Shown here in pieces: positions 24,011-34,300 of a stretch of 64,000 nucleotides of DNA; position 1 is the first letter of the stretch; the number at the start of each line of letters is the position of its first letter. The notes beneath the pieces are model-generated. The model had not been told where the DNA came from, made no database searches, and was given only the letters and a program-made list of their open reading frames with translations. The stretch comes from Melastoma dodecandrum. Taxonomy: Eukaryota; Streptophyta; Magnoliopsida; Myrtales; Melastomataceae. The stretch lies in contig JARUPY010000008.1 in the NCBI GenBank assembly GCA_029817715.1, forward strand, positions 169,334 through 233,333. The letters are read 5' to 3'. A program made the position numbers and the translations under genes.

Positions 24011-25778
24011 TCACTTCCATAACTCTTCCATGGGGATTCCGCGTTCACGGGCGACGTCCCGGAACTGCCTCATTTTCTGCACGGCCACTACCGTTGCTCT
24101 GGCATTGTTTAGGGCGTTGTTGCTCCCCAGCTGCTTCCCCAGGGCGTTCTCGACTCCCGCCATTTCCAGGACTATTCTCACGGCTCCGCCGGCGATGACT
24201 CCTGTACCTGGAGATGCGGGTCTCAGCATCACCTTGGCTGCACCGTAATCTCCCTCCGACCTGCATAAATGATTATGCTTCAATCCAGAATTCCAACAGG
24301 ACTGCTAAAGAAGATTGAGCTTTATATTAAGGCCTTCGAACATACAAAACCCAAATTACTGCCAGTAACAAAATGTGAAAAGATGAAATAGCATCTGTAT
24401 ACACATTATGATAGGTTTTAAGTGAAATGCTCGAGAAATAGCAGCACAGAAGGGAAGTCTATCGACCAGATCACAAGCACTACTTGGTGTTCCCCTAATG
24501 CTTCCTTACCATCCACACATAGCAAGGACTGACTCCTTCATAAGTATTGTGCATAACACAACCAAAATGAATTTGTTGCAGACCAAGTAATCCTTCATAC
24601 TCAGCACGTCCTTGTTTTAATCAAAGCAGCAAAAGCTATTTTTATGGAAGGCATAGATCCCGGTTAAAGACAGACAATGAACATGCTCAGTGACCTCCCG
24701 GAAATGGAAATGCACAAGTTCCACCCGGACGCTAAGTCTCAAACTGTATGTTTGAAGCATCATCTAATTGCAGAGAAGAAGCCAACATTACTGGCACATC
24801 CAATAAAACAGAATAAATATCCTCAATTACACAGATCAAGACAGCAGTTGCAGATGCTAACTGTGCTTAGCGCCAAAGGAAGACATAATAATAATCTACT
24901 GAAGAAGCATGGATGCAGAACCTCATAACTAGAAAAATCACCAGACATCAATCCCATAATTATAATAGCATTGCCTATCTCCTAGTGATATAAAAAATTC
25001 CAAACCTTGAAGGTGCTCAGTCCCTATTAAAGCAGATATAACTAAAACCGCAACACTCCAAAGCAGTTTCCATCCAAATGGAGTCACATCCATGAAGAGA
25101 AATCGATCTTCAAGCCCACCTGTGGGGGAAAGTCGAGTACTTAGTTAAGGGAACAGGGATGATATTCCGCCGAGCATCAACGGCCGACTTCTGCACGGCG
25201 GTGATGACCTCCTTGGCCTTTCCGACACCAACCCCAACATTCCCCTTCTTATCCCCAACAACAACGATCACCCTAAAATGCAGCTGCTTCCCACCCTTCA
25301 CGACCTTCGTGACCCTCCTCACCTGAACCACCCTCTCCTCGAACCCGTCCTTCACCTTCTCCTTCCCCTTCGACCCGAACCCCCCCGACTTCTTAACCTT
25401 CGCGTCCATCACGTAGATATCATTCCCCAGGAACGACTCTCCGCTGTAAGCAGGGCCATAGAGCTCCTCGTAGGCCCTGGCGATCTCCTCCTCGGACTCA
25501 GGGGGCAGCTCGTCGAAGGAAGCCGGGGGGACGTACCCTGGGGGAGGGGAGGGAGGGACGAAAGTTTCGAGGGAGGGGTCGGAAGGGTTGACGTTGTCGA
25601 AGAAGGTGGTGTCGATGGAGTCGGAGGTGCATCTGGGGGCGGAGAGGGCGAGCTTCCTGAGGGCGGAGGCGAGGCGGATGGGGAAGGAGGGTTTTGCGGC
25701 GGAAGGGCCGGAGAAATTACGGCGGGCGGGGAAGAAGGCGGAGAGGTTAGTCAGGGGGGAGGCGGTGGCGGTCGCCAT
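24011..25778 (-). CDS. RPS5: Plastid 30S ribosomal protein uS5c
   Basis: Two exons, 25120-25778 and 24011-24260, are separated by an 859-bp intron; the junction falls in [11 protein letters not shown]. The product is 302 aa. Residues 1 to about 50 are Ser/Ala/Arg-rich and lack acids, a plastid transit peptide. A plant-specific acidic linker ([19 protein letters not shown]) follows. The S5 double-stranded-RNA-binding fold starts at about residue 150 ([31 protein letters not shown]). The C-terminal S5 domain has [20 protein letters not shown] and ends MEELWK. It assembles into the small chloroplast ribosomal subunit; the Arabidopsis orthologue (SCA1/EMB3113) is essential for embryo and leaf development. 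All family blocks are intact. Confidence 0.94.
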
Positions 25779-26327
25779 GGATGACGGAATGAACTCTCGG
25801 GAGTGGGGGGCGGTTGGTTAGGAGTGAAGAAGGGGAAGAGAGCTTCGGGGGGTCGGAGAGTCTTATCTTCGGAGGAGGATTGATGACGTGAATGCCACGT
25901 AGATCTATTCTCATCTGGGCTCCACGTGGCCCATTATCGGCCCAATTAATGGCATTTTCCATGAATGATATTATTATTACAAATATTATTGGCTGATTTT
26001 AATTGAAAGAAACAAAAAACAAAAGCAGCGTAGAATTGCGTGCAGTAATTTAAAAAAAAAAATTAAAAATACGGATAAAGTTTTAAAAATACCTAATTTA
26101 CTATCATAAAACGTATTTTAAAAATTCATCCTTTAATTTAAAAAAAAAAATTTAAAATTCGTCATTAAAATAATTCAGGGAGGCGGTTTTTTAAAATCCG
26201 CGTTCCGTACTCTGCCTTTCTTACATACCTTTTTTTTCATAATTTAAAAGAAAAAATTTTAAAATAAATATTAAATACGAAAAATTAAATATTTTTAAAA
26301 TTTCGAGCATATTTAATAAATTTCAAT
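25779..26327. other. RPS5 upstream region and AT-rich spacer
   Basis: This is the RPS5 promoter and leader (GC-rich to about 25.9 kb), then a strongly AT-rich spacer (about 26000-26320) with repeated AAAATTTAAAA-like stretches. The spacer would be the downstream flank of the broken CYP73A gene. No coding frame. Confidence 0.4.
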
Positions 26328-26383
26328 CTAACCCGTACAAAACTGACGTTGCTTGTGAACGATGTTTGAGTGCTTCAAGATGT

Positions 26384-26388
26384 GGAGG
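26384..26388. repeat. Target-site duplication, left copy (GGAGG)
   Basis: GGAGG directly precedes the TGTTGACATG start of the 5' LTR. The same five bases follow the 3' LTR at 39210-39214. Both copies fall at the same codons of the CYP73A last exon. Confidence 0.9.
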
Positions 26389-26479
26389 TGTTGACATGAC
26401 AAATAATTTTTGGCCTGGGCTTAGGACAGAAACCCGGTAATCCCTCAAGTCACACTCCTAGTCGGCCCAAGATACAGTC

Positions 26480-26600
26480 GTCTAGGTCGACTCATAACGA
26501 AGTCGACTAGGTCCCTCATGACGAAGTCGACTAGGTCGACTCATGGCGAAGTCGACTAGGTCGACTTATGAACGGAGTCGACTAAGTCGACTCAAGACGA
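26480..26600 (+). repeat. GTCGAC-rich tandem repeat inside 5' LTR
   Basis: About five imperfect units of roughly 24 bp built on GTCGACTAGGTCGACTCATG. The same place in the 3' LTR (38378-38440) has only about two and a half units. Each unit contains one or two palindromic GTCGAC sites. It lies some 290 bp upstream of the TATA box. Confidence 0.8.
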
Positions 26601-26889
26601 AGGAATATGGTAATCAAAGACAACCAACATGACTCAACAGTAGCTAAGTCTACTAGTAAGGTCAAGTCGACGGGATTATGGGTAAGTCGGCCAAGTCGGT
26701 CGTAGTCTGTACAGCCAAGTCGACAAGGTTGGAATAAATTTATCACATTTGTTAAGGATCGTAACTGATCCTAATATCCAGGAACGTGATCCCAAAGATC
26801 AAGGAGGTTGTTGAGACACTCCCACTATGTTAGGGATCACGATCTGCAACACGATCTATCTGTTACGTGTTAAACACGTACAAGTCCTC

Positions 26890-26897
26890 TATAAATA
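26890..26897 (+). promoter_or_regulatory. LTR promoter TATA box
   Basis: TATAAATA, with an identical copy in the 3' LTR at 38729-38736. It would place the start of the genomic RNA at about 26920-26930. Confidence 0.7.
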
Positions 26898-27376
26898 GCA
26901 GAGGAATTTTCAAGATAAAGACACGACCATACACAGCCAAAACTCTGAAGTTTGTTCGTCAACCTTAGGAATTAGATACCCTGACCCGGTTTGTAGGTCA
27001 ACTACCCTTCCACCGACAGAGTGAGCTCGTAGGGCCTTTGCCGTCAATCCCCCGCCAGCGACACCACCGACGGAGTGAGCTCGTAGGGCCTTCGTCACAG
27101 CTTCCCGCCAGCGACCACCACCGACGGAGCGAGCTTCCAAGGCATTCGTCACAAGTTCTCCGCCGTCACAGGATTCCACACCGTTGTTACCACTTGCCCC
27201 CTTTTTTTCATTTTTTGATGGCTGTAAGCCCTTTTTCTTAAGTCGTTAAGATTGTAAGACTTGCATTCTATTTTAAATAAAATTGTGCATCTTCTTACTG
27301 GCGACCACAATCCAATTCCTGTGAGTCCTTTGCCAAATATTTCCGACGTGATCCGTTCTATAGGCGAACACGTTTT

Positions 27377-27394
27377 TGGCGACCACAGTGGGAG
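27377..27394 (+). promoter_or_regulatory. Primer-binding site for minus-strand synthesis
   Basis: TGGCGACCACAGTGGGAG starts six bases after the 5' LTR end. The TGG is complementary to the CCA end of a tRNA. I believe the primer is a tRNA-Arg, as reported for Tat-branch elements, but I cannot check the tRNA sequence here. The same site recurs at about 49577. Confidence 0.75.
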
Positions 27395-27418
27395 CAGGAA
27401 GCAAAATCTTAGTCTCAA

Positions 27419-29566
27419 ATGCCGAGAAATACTCGAAGCCGTGAGTCTCAGAATCCCTTAGATGGGGAAGACCAGGAACTTCCTCCGGGAATGAACTTGG
27501 AAGCGCCGGCCCTAGGAGGCCAGGCAGCTACGAACCAGTCCACTTTTGATTCACATGCCCCGTCCGAATTTATTTCGAGACTGGAGTTTCACAAGGAATT
27601 GGGGGATGTACGTCAGGAGTTGACTGATATGAAGGGTATTCTGATGGATGTCCAAACTCTAATAGGGCGTCTTTCTGGCCCGAGAGATGAGGAAAGAGTG
27701 AGACCTCGTATGAGAGAGGCCCCCTTTAGGGAGTCTACGTTCATGACAGACGCTCGTCGGACTGCCCAAGGGCCACGTAACGTGACTTTTGAGCAATCTG
27801 AGATAAGGACGAATGCTCTCTTTGAACATGGGAATCTGGTTCCCCCTGGTCGACCCTCTTCTTCACGTAATCAACCAGCGAATACGTATTGGAATGAGGC
27901 AGAGGACTTCCAAGAGGAAACAGATCGGGGGGAAGATTTTATTCCGTCTCGTCGCCCTGGAAAAGAGCCAATAGTCGACGCAGTTGGAGACCCTTATGAG
28001 CCTGGACCCCGGAGTAGTAATCATCGGGAGGAGCCTCCATTTTATGTGAGAGATCCAACGAGCCAAGCAATGGGAGAAAGGCCTCCGTATAGCCCGTTAA
28101 GGCCAACTCAACTCGCAGGGCAGTGGCCGATAGGCGGTGTGCCCCCAGATTTATTAGAGGCCATAACTCAGGTTATAGAACAAGTCGTCCCCGGAATAGC
28201 TCGTCGAGATGATACCTGTTTATACAGGTCTCCTCATCCTGCGTACATTGATAGGGATTTCCCTTTACCTAGAGGTTATAGGGTACCCGACTTCACTCGC
28301 TTCTCAGGCGAAGATGAAATGACTCCACTTGAGCATATTGCTCGCTTCACTCATCAACTTGGCGAGGCGGCCGGGAATGACTTCTGGAAACTAAAGCTCT
28401 TCCCGAACTCATTAACCGGGGATGCCTTTACCTGGTATGCAAGTTTGTCGTCGGGGTCAGTAGCTTCATGGACTCAGATGCAGTCCATGTTTGTTAAAAC
28501 TTTTGCTCGACTCGATACCCCCATGTCGATGTTTGAGGTTATGCGCCTTAGGCAGGCTAATGGGGAACACCCGGGGCAGTTTTTAATGAAACTTAGAAAA
28601 GCTTTGTTACGGTGTAGGCCTCCCATACCGGAGAAAGACCAGTTGCTCCTCGCATTAAGTGCGTTGTCCATTCCTTTTCGGAAAAAGCTGCAAGGGGAGC
28701 ACTTTGCCGATCTATATGATTTGGCAAGGAGAGCCACTGAATACTATCAGCTCCTAACAGAAGAGGCTCAGCTGAATCGAGCCTACCAAGTTGATACTTA
28801 TGAAGTCGACGTGGCTGAATTCGTTAAGGGGGAGTCGACTATATGTGACCCCTTGACTAGGAAAAATTCTAAAGCTAAAGCCTCCCAGAAAAATGTCGAG
28901 GAAAGGAAATACTCTTTCGACACAGATAAAGTCGACGCCATTTTTGACTGGCTCTATCAAAAGAAAAGGATCAGGCTCAAGCCTGGCCATCGAGTCCCTC
29001 AGACAGAAAAGGAAAAAAGTAGGAACTATTGCAAGTGGCATGGTTCCTTTACCCACACTACCAAGGACTGCCTGTCCTTTAGAAATATAATTCAGGATTT
29101 AATAGAGTCTAAAGAACTCTGTTTTCCTGAAGTCGATGAAGTCGCCATGGTGGATGATAATCCATTTGGCGACGAAGTCGCCATTCATACATTTGATATA
29201 TTTGACACTGAGGTTAACCTTGTAGAGGTCATTAACGACTCTGCTATACCCTCGCAGGATTTGCAAGCAACTGGCGAGACCTTGGTGGCTAATGCCCTGA
29301 TGAAGCGACTGGCTGAGCGTGGGGTTTTCATTCTGCCAAAGGGAAGGGACAAGTGGCTTTGCCACTGGCACCTGAATGACACTCACACGACGGACCAATG
29401 CCACATATTTAAGAAGTACCTATTGGATAGTAAGACAGAAGACTGGTATGACCTGACCCCTTTCGAGGAAGCAGCAATGTCGTTGACTACCCCTCGAGGA
29501 CCTTCTCACGTCCTCAAAAGTCCTCCTAGTATGGATCGCCGACTGGCTCCGCGAGGAGGAAGATGA
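27419..29566 (+). CDS. gag: Retrotransposon Gag polyprotein
   Basis: 715 codons from an ATG 48 bp after the LTR to a TGA. The first 270 residues are hydrophilic, with a helical stretch (EFISRLEFHKELGDVRQEL). The retrotransposon Gag domain spans about residues 285-460 (FTRFSGEDEMTPLEHIARF, GDAFTWYASLSSGSVASW, MRLRQANGEHPGQFLMKLR). Instead of the usual CCHC knuckle there are two C-x2-H-x4-H-x4-C motifs, CKWHGSFTHTTKDC starting at about residue 538 and CHWHLNDTHTTDQC at about residue 648, likely zinc-binding and RNA-binding. Gag assembles the cytoplasmic particle in which reverse transcription occurs. The same frame stays open after the TGA into the protease region, so the stop is either suppressed or a mutation. 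Confidence 0.9.
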   Translation: MPRNTRSRESQNPLDGEDQELPPGMNLEAPALGGQAATNQSTFDSHAPSEFISRLEFHKELGDVRQELTDMKGILMDVQTLIGRLSGPRDEERVRPRMREAPFRESTFMTDARRTAQGPRNVTFEQSEIRTNALFEHGNLVPPGRPSSSRNQPANTYWNEAEDFQEETDRGEDFIPSRRPGKEPIVDAVGDPYEPGPRSSNHREEPPFYVRDPTSQAMGERPPYSPLRPTQLAGQWPIGGVPPDLLEAITQVIEQVVPGIARRDDTCLYRSPHPAYIDRDFPLPRGYRVPDFTRFSGEDEMTPLEHIARFTHQLGEAAGNDFWKLKLFPNSLTGDAFTWYASLSSGSVASWTQMQSMFVKTFARLDTPMSMFEVMRLRQANGEHPGQFLMKLRKALLRCRPPIPEKDQLLLALSALSIPFRKKLQGEHFADLYDLARRATEYYQLLTEEAQLNRAYQVDTYEVDVAEFVKGESTICDPLTRKNSKAKASQKNVEERKYSFDTDKVDAIFDWLYQKKRIRLKPGHRVPQTEKEKSRNYCKWHGSFTHTTKDCLSFRNIIQDLIESKELCFPEVDEVAMVDDNPFGDEVAIHTFDIFDTEVNLVEVINDSAIPSQDLQATGETLVANALMKRLAERGVFILPKGRDKWLCHWHLNDTHTTDQCHIFKKYLLDSKTEDWYDLTPFEEAAMSLTTPRGPSHVLKSPPSMDRRLAPRGGR

Positions 29567-29641
29567 GGATCCCAGGGACATAAAGGGAATGGAGAGGCAG
29601 CCGCCCGGGGTACGGAACGCCCAGTACGGCGACTTGAGTTT

Positions 29642-31330
29642 ATGGACTCGTCTGGCCAGAGAGTCGTCAAGCAGGGATACACTAGGACTACCCCTGTCAA
29701 GGAGATAAGACCTACGGAAGAGTATAAGGGAGTAGATCGACCCCAACAGGCTGCAAGTCGCAGATCCCGATATGCGTCACAAACAGTCGACCCCCAGGAA
29801 TTGCGGAGGGGACCTCCTATCGCTCAATTCTTGGACGAGAAGCTACTGTGCCAGAAATGCAAGCTGATCGCCCACAATCGGATACTTATCACCCAGCTCT
29901 GCACAGCATGCTGCGTTAACTATTTCTTGCGGCTGGTTGACTTGTCCGCAAAAGGGGAGATGCTGGTGAAAGCAGTCCGTCCCGAGGGTACAGGTAATTC
30001 GAACCCTAGCAAACCTTCGTCGAATAGACCAGGAAATACTCCAGTGCAGGTGGGATATGATCCAGTCGACGGTAGATTCGTGGAGGTAAGCCGACTCCTT
30101 TTTGGTTCTAAGAAACCAAAATTCGTCAAAGCCCTTAACCCTTCGTCTCAATGGCAGAAGGTAGAAAGGAAGGTTACGCCCCCCTTAAGGGCTCAAAAGA
30201 GAAAGGAAAGGCGTCTAAGTCACGCCCAAAAAAGACATAGGATGACCCCTGCGATGCCACCCTCGGAAGGGAACCAAGCTGCAGAGAAGCAAGTCGCAGA
30301 GCCTGAACGGGTCGAGTCTACTGATTACTCAGAAAACCTGGGCTCAAGCTTCGACTACACTCCTCTACGAGGGGACAGGCCCTGCGACTTCAACGCAGAA
30401 CAAGGGCCCCTTGTGAGCTGTAACGCTCTCACCCTCCCTGCGGAGTTCGCCTGCAACGGCAAGTCAGAGGCACCGAAAGGTAAAACCCTGTACTCTAAGG
30501 TCACTTCTTTTCCATCTGGCTTCCCTCTGCACTGGCTGAGGAAACCATCGGATCGCATGAAACAGCACATGCACTCGTTATACATCGCAGCCACCTTTGA
30601 CGGTGTTTTGGTGGGTCGAGTCTTAATAGACAACGGCGCCACCGTCAATGTTCTCCCGCTCACCAAGTTTAGACTACTTGGGTACAAGCCTAGCGAGTTG
30701 GTGCGAACCGACGTGGCTGTAAGCGGCTTCATTGGGAGGAAGTCCGAATGCCTGGGGATATGCTCTGTGCATTTAGGCGTTGGAAGACACGAGCAGGAAA
30801 CTGCTTTCTTCGTAATTGACATAGCCCTTTCGTTTAATGCGCTTTTGGGACGCGATTGGCTTCACAAAGCCGCCGCGATCCCATCGACTTTGCATAGGGA
30901 GTTGATTTTATGGCTTGACTCTGAAATAGAAACTATCAGGGCGGATGAATACTCTTGTTGTGACAAGGGCATTTTACATGCAGAAACATGCAAGACGATC
31001 AAGGACCTCACCCTAGATCAACGCTACAAGCTAGGAGACCCTACTGTCGGACCCCTAGGTGAACCCTCCGGGAAGTTCGACTTCATTGTGAGCTATGGCA
31101 CTTCTCACCCCAAGCCTGATGAGGGACCAATCGTGCCGACAGGATGGGGGCCCGACTTCACGGACAAGGACATAGATGAGGTCCTACAGGAAGTAGCCCC
31201 GACCAAGGATGGAAGCGAGACAGACAACAGTCCTAATGGCGACAAGGGGGAGGCACCTAAGAGCCAGGAAAGTGCTGCGACGGAGTTGGAGCCCGATAGA
31301 CTCCTGCACGAAGGGATGTATGGACAGTGA
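29642..31330 (+). CDS. Retrotransposon protease region
   Basis: 562 codons in the same frame as gag; the frame is in fact open from base 29567, just after the gag TGA. The first part is basic and Ser/Pro-rich. The aspartic protease lies at about residues 320-430. It has LIDNGATVNVLP, with the catalytic aspartate at about residue 330 in a D-N-G context rather than D-S/T-G, and the closing LLGRDWLHKA motif. The protease would cut Gag-Pol into mature proteins. The frame ends in TGA at 31328-31330, overlapping the pol frame by about 120 bp, so pol must be reached by a frame change, splicing or separate initiation. Confidence 0.85.
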   Translation: MDSSGQRVVKQGYTRTTPVKEIRPTEEYKGVDRPQQAASRRSRYASQTVDPQELRRGPPIAQFLDEKLLCQKCKLIAHNRILITQLCTACCVNYFLRLVDLSAKGEMLVKAVRPEGTGNSNPSKPSSNRPGNTPVQVGYDPVDGRFVEVSRLLFGSKKPKFVKALNPSSQWQKVERKVTPPLRAQKRKERRLSHAQKRHRMTPAMPPSEGNQAAEKQVAEPERVESTDYSENLGSSFDYTPLRGDRPCDFNAEQGPLVSCNALTLPAEFACNGKSEAPKGKTLYSKVTSFPSGFPLHWLRKPSDRMKQHMHSLYIAATFDGVLVGRVLIDNGATVNVLPLTKFRLLGYKPSELVRTDVAVSGFIGRKSECLGICSVHLGVGRHEQETAFFVIDIALSFNALLGRDWLHKAAAIPSTLHRELILWLDSEIETIRADEYSCCDKGILHAETCKTIKDLTLDQRYKLGDPTVGPLGEPSGKFDFIVSYGTSHPKPDEGPIVPTGWGPDFTDKDIDEVLQEVAPTKDGSETDNSPNGDKGEAPKSQESAATELEPDRLLHEGMYGQ

Positions 31331-34300
31331 CAAAGGAAGAGGCTATGCAGTCGTTGATATTCTCCAGCGACTTCAGGAGTATGTTAGAGAGTATAGGAAA
31401 TTAGGTTGCCAAATAAGCAATGTAAATGCTGAGGCTAGCTTATCTACGTCCATTGATACCGACTTAGGCGGTGTCCAGGGGCGCGAGTCACTTATGATGC
31501 CATGTGACCCGCTTGTAAGTGTCAATTTAGGCGAGGAATCTAGCCCTCGGATCGTTTTCGTTAGTTCTTCAATGAATAAAGAACTTTTCAATTCTATTAA
31601 GGCTACTCTTGAGGAATTCAAGGATTGTTTCGCCTGGGACTATACTGAAATGCCTGGCCTAGATCGCCGACTTGTAGAGCATAAGTTGCCAATCAAAGCA
31701 GGATTTAAACCAGTCCAACAGGCACCAAGGAGAATGACTCATGAAGTCACTCAGGTAGTATTCGAAGAAGTCAAGAAGCTCTTTAAAGCTGGGTATATAA
31801 GAACATCGAGGTACACCGAGTGGATATCCAGCATAGTCCCTGTCATCAAGAAGAATGGCAAGATTAGAGTCTGCATCGACTTCAGATATCTAAATCGTGC
31901 TACTCCAAAGGATGAATATCCCATGCCCATTGCAGACGACTTAGTCGATAAGACTGCAGGGCACCAAATTATGTCATTCATGGATGGTTTCTCAGGATAT
32001 AACCAAATTTTCTTGGCTGAGGAAGATATCCATAAAACCGCGTTCAGATGTCCCTTAGGCATTTTTGAGTGGGTAGTCATGCCGTTTGGGCTCAAAAACG
32101 CTGGTGCAACCTACCAACGAGCTATGAACGCCATTTTTGATGCTTCGATTGCCAAAACAGTTGAGGTGTACATAGATGATATAGTGGTCAAATCAAAAGA
32201 CGAGAGGTCGCATGTTAATGATCTTAGGAATGCTTTCATCCAAATGAGAAAGCATCAGCTCAAACTAAACCCTCTCAAATGTGCTTTCGGAGTAAGAGCA
32301 GGATATTTCTTAGGGTTCCTAGTTCATCAACGTGGCATAGAAGTCGACCAGAACAAAGTGAATGCCATTCAAAGATTGAACCCTCCGAGTAACAAGAAGC
32401 AGTTACAGGCTTTCTTAGGAAGGGTCAATTATCTCAGGCGTTTTATTGGTAACGTCGCTGGACGGACAGAAGTCTTCTCGACTTTACTAAAGGCTAAGGG
32501 AAACTTTGTGTGGGGCGACGAACACCAGAAAGCATTTGAAGGCTTAAAGGAGTATTTAATGAAGCCGCCTGTACTTGCTCCTCCTCGGGTAGGAAAGCCT
32601 TATCTGCTTTATGTGGCAGCGACTGAATCAGTCATCGGAGCTATGTTAGCCCAAGAAGCGGAAGACAAAACTGAGAGAGCGGTCTACTATTTGTCAAGAC
32701 AACTAACCGCTACAGAAAAACGCTATACAATTAAGGAGAAGTTATGCCTATCAGTCTTTTATGCCGTTACTAAGCTAAGACATTATATTGGATCCCAAGA
32801 GGTTCATGTCATTACCAAGTCTCCAGTTATAAAGTACTTTTTTGAAAGTCCCCTACTAACTGGGAGAATTAGTAAATGGAGTTTAGTGCTATCCGCGTAT
32901 GATCTACGATTCAAATCCCAACAGTCGGTGAAAGGACAGGCTCTAGCTGACTTCTTGGTAAGTCACGATTCATCCGTATCAATCGACCAAGAAGAATCCC
33001 TTGAAGACATCTGGCAGGGTTGGTTTGACGGATCTTCGGCGAAACCCGGCGTAGGTATAGGCCTTCGTATACTTTCGCCACTGGGGAAAGATGTTCGTCT
33101 AGCGTATCGCTTGACAGCAACTCACACCAACAATGCGACTGAATATGAAGCTTTAATCACGCTCCTGAAGGAACTGTTAACCTTAGGAGCCAAGAAAGCC
33201 ACAGTAATGGGGGACTCTCAACTGGTAATTAATCAGATGAATGGTACTTCTATATGCCAAGAGAAACTCACACCCTACCTTCAAATCGCCCGCAAGCTAG
33301 TCGAGCGATTTGAAGCGATCACTTTCTTCTTTATAGGTCGAGGGGAAAATACCATCGCTAACGACTTAGCCCAAAAGGCTTCAGGATACAAGGCCAAAAG
33401 AGGAAGTGATTGTATCCCAGAAATAGTTTCCCACCTAGTTCCCCAAAGCGACGCGTTCACTCTGGACATAATGACAAGCGATAAGGATTGGAGGAAGCCA
33501 ATCACCGATTTCCTTTCTGATCCAACACAAAAGGCGAGCCAAAGAATTAAGACTCAGGCTTTGTCGTACACCCTTATAGATGGGGTACTTTACAGAAAGA
33601 CCAAGGAAGGAGTTCTGCTAAGGTGTGTCGACTTAGACGAAGCGACCCCAATTATGTTAGAGACTCATCAGGGGTTATGCGGATCTCACCAATCTGGCAC
33701 CAAAATGTCCTGGACTATCCAAAGACATGGTTTTTACTGGCCATCAATGCTAAAGAACTGCATAGAAATGGCTAGGGGATGCCAAGAATGCCAAAACCAT
33801 GGCCCGGTGACAAGGGCCCCGGCGTCTGACTTGGTCTCAGTCATCAAGCCTTGGCCATTTAGGTCTTGGGCTTTAGATATAATCGGAGAAATTCATCCAC
33901 ACTCAAGTAAAGGTGACGCCTATGTTCTAGTCGCAACCGATTATTTTACTAAATGGGTCGAGGCTCAGGTTTATAAGAAGATCGATCATAAAGAAGTGAT
34001 CGATTTTCTCAAATCATCCATCATCTATAGATTTGGAATTCCCCAGAATATTGTAGTGGACAACGGCACCGCTTTCAATAATGAGAAAATGCGAGAATTC
34101 GCTACGGAGTTTGGTTTCTCAATCACCAACTCAACACCTTATTATCCTCAGGCGAATGGACAGGCTGAAGCTACCAATAAACTCATAAAGAACAATATTC
34201 AGAAAATGGTTGGTGCAAACCCAAGAGAATGGCACAAACTATTACAAGACACTTTGTGGGCTTTAAGGGTTACTAAGAGAGAAAGCACACGGGAAACCCC

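Larger units (their letters stand above)
26389..27370 (+). repeat. 5' LTR
   Basis: 982 bp, starting TGTTGACATG and ending GGCGAACA, so it has the standard TG...CA ends. It is almost identical to 38287-39209. It contains the promoter TATA box at 26890-26897. It is longer than the 3' LTR only because of extra copies of a GTCGAC-rich repeat at 26480-26600. Confidence 0.92.

Noticed and set aside
25278..25784. 168-codon plus-strand frame over the RPS5 gene
   Set aside because: Antisense of a GC-rich exon of a clearly identified ribosomal protein gene.
26389..26391. LTR start at the TG of TGACATG (26392) rather than 26389
   Set aside because: Only a start at 26389 gives matching 5-bp target duplications (GGAGG) on both sides and restores the CYP73A frame.
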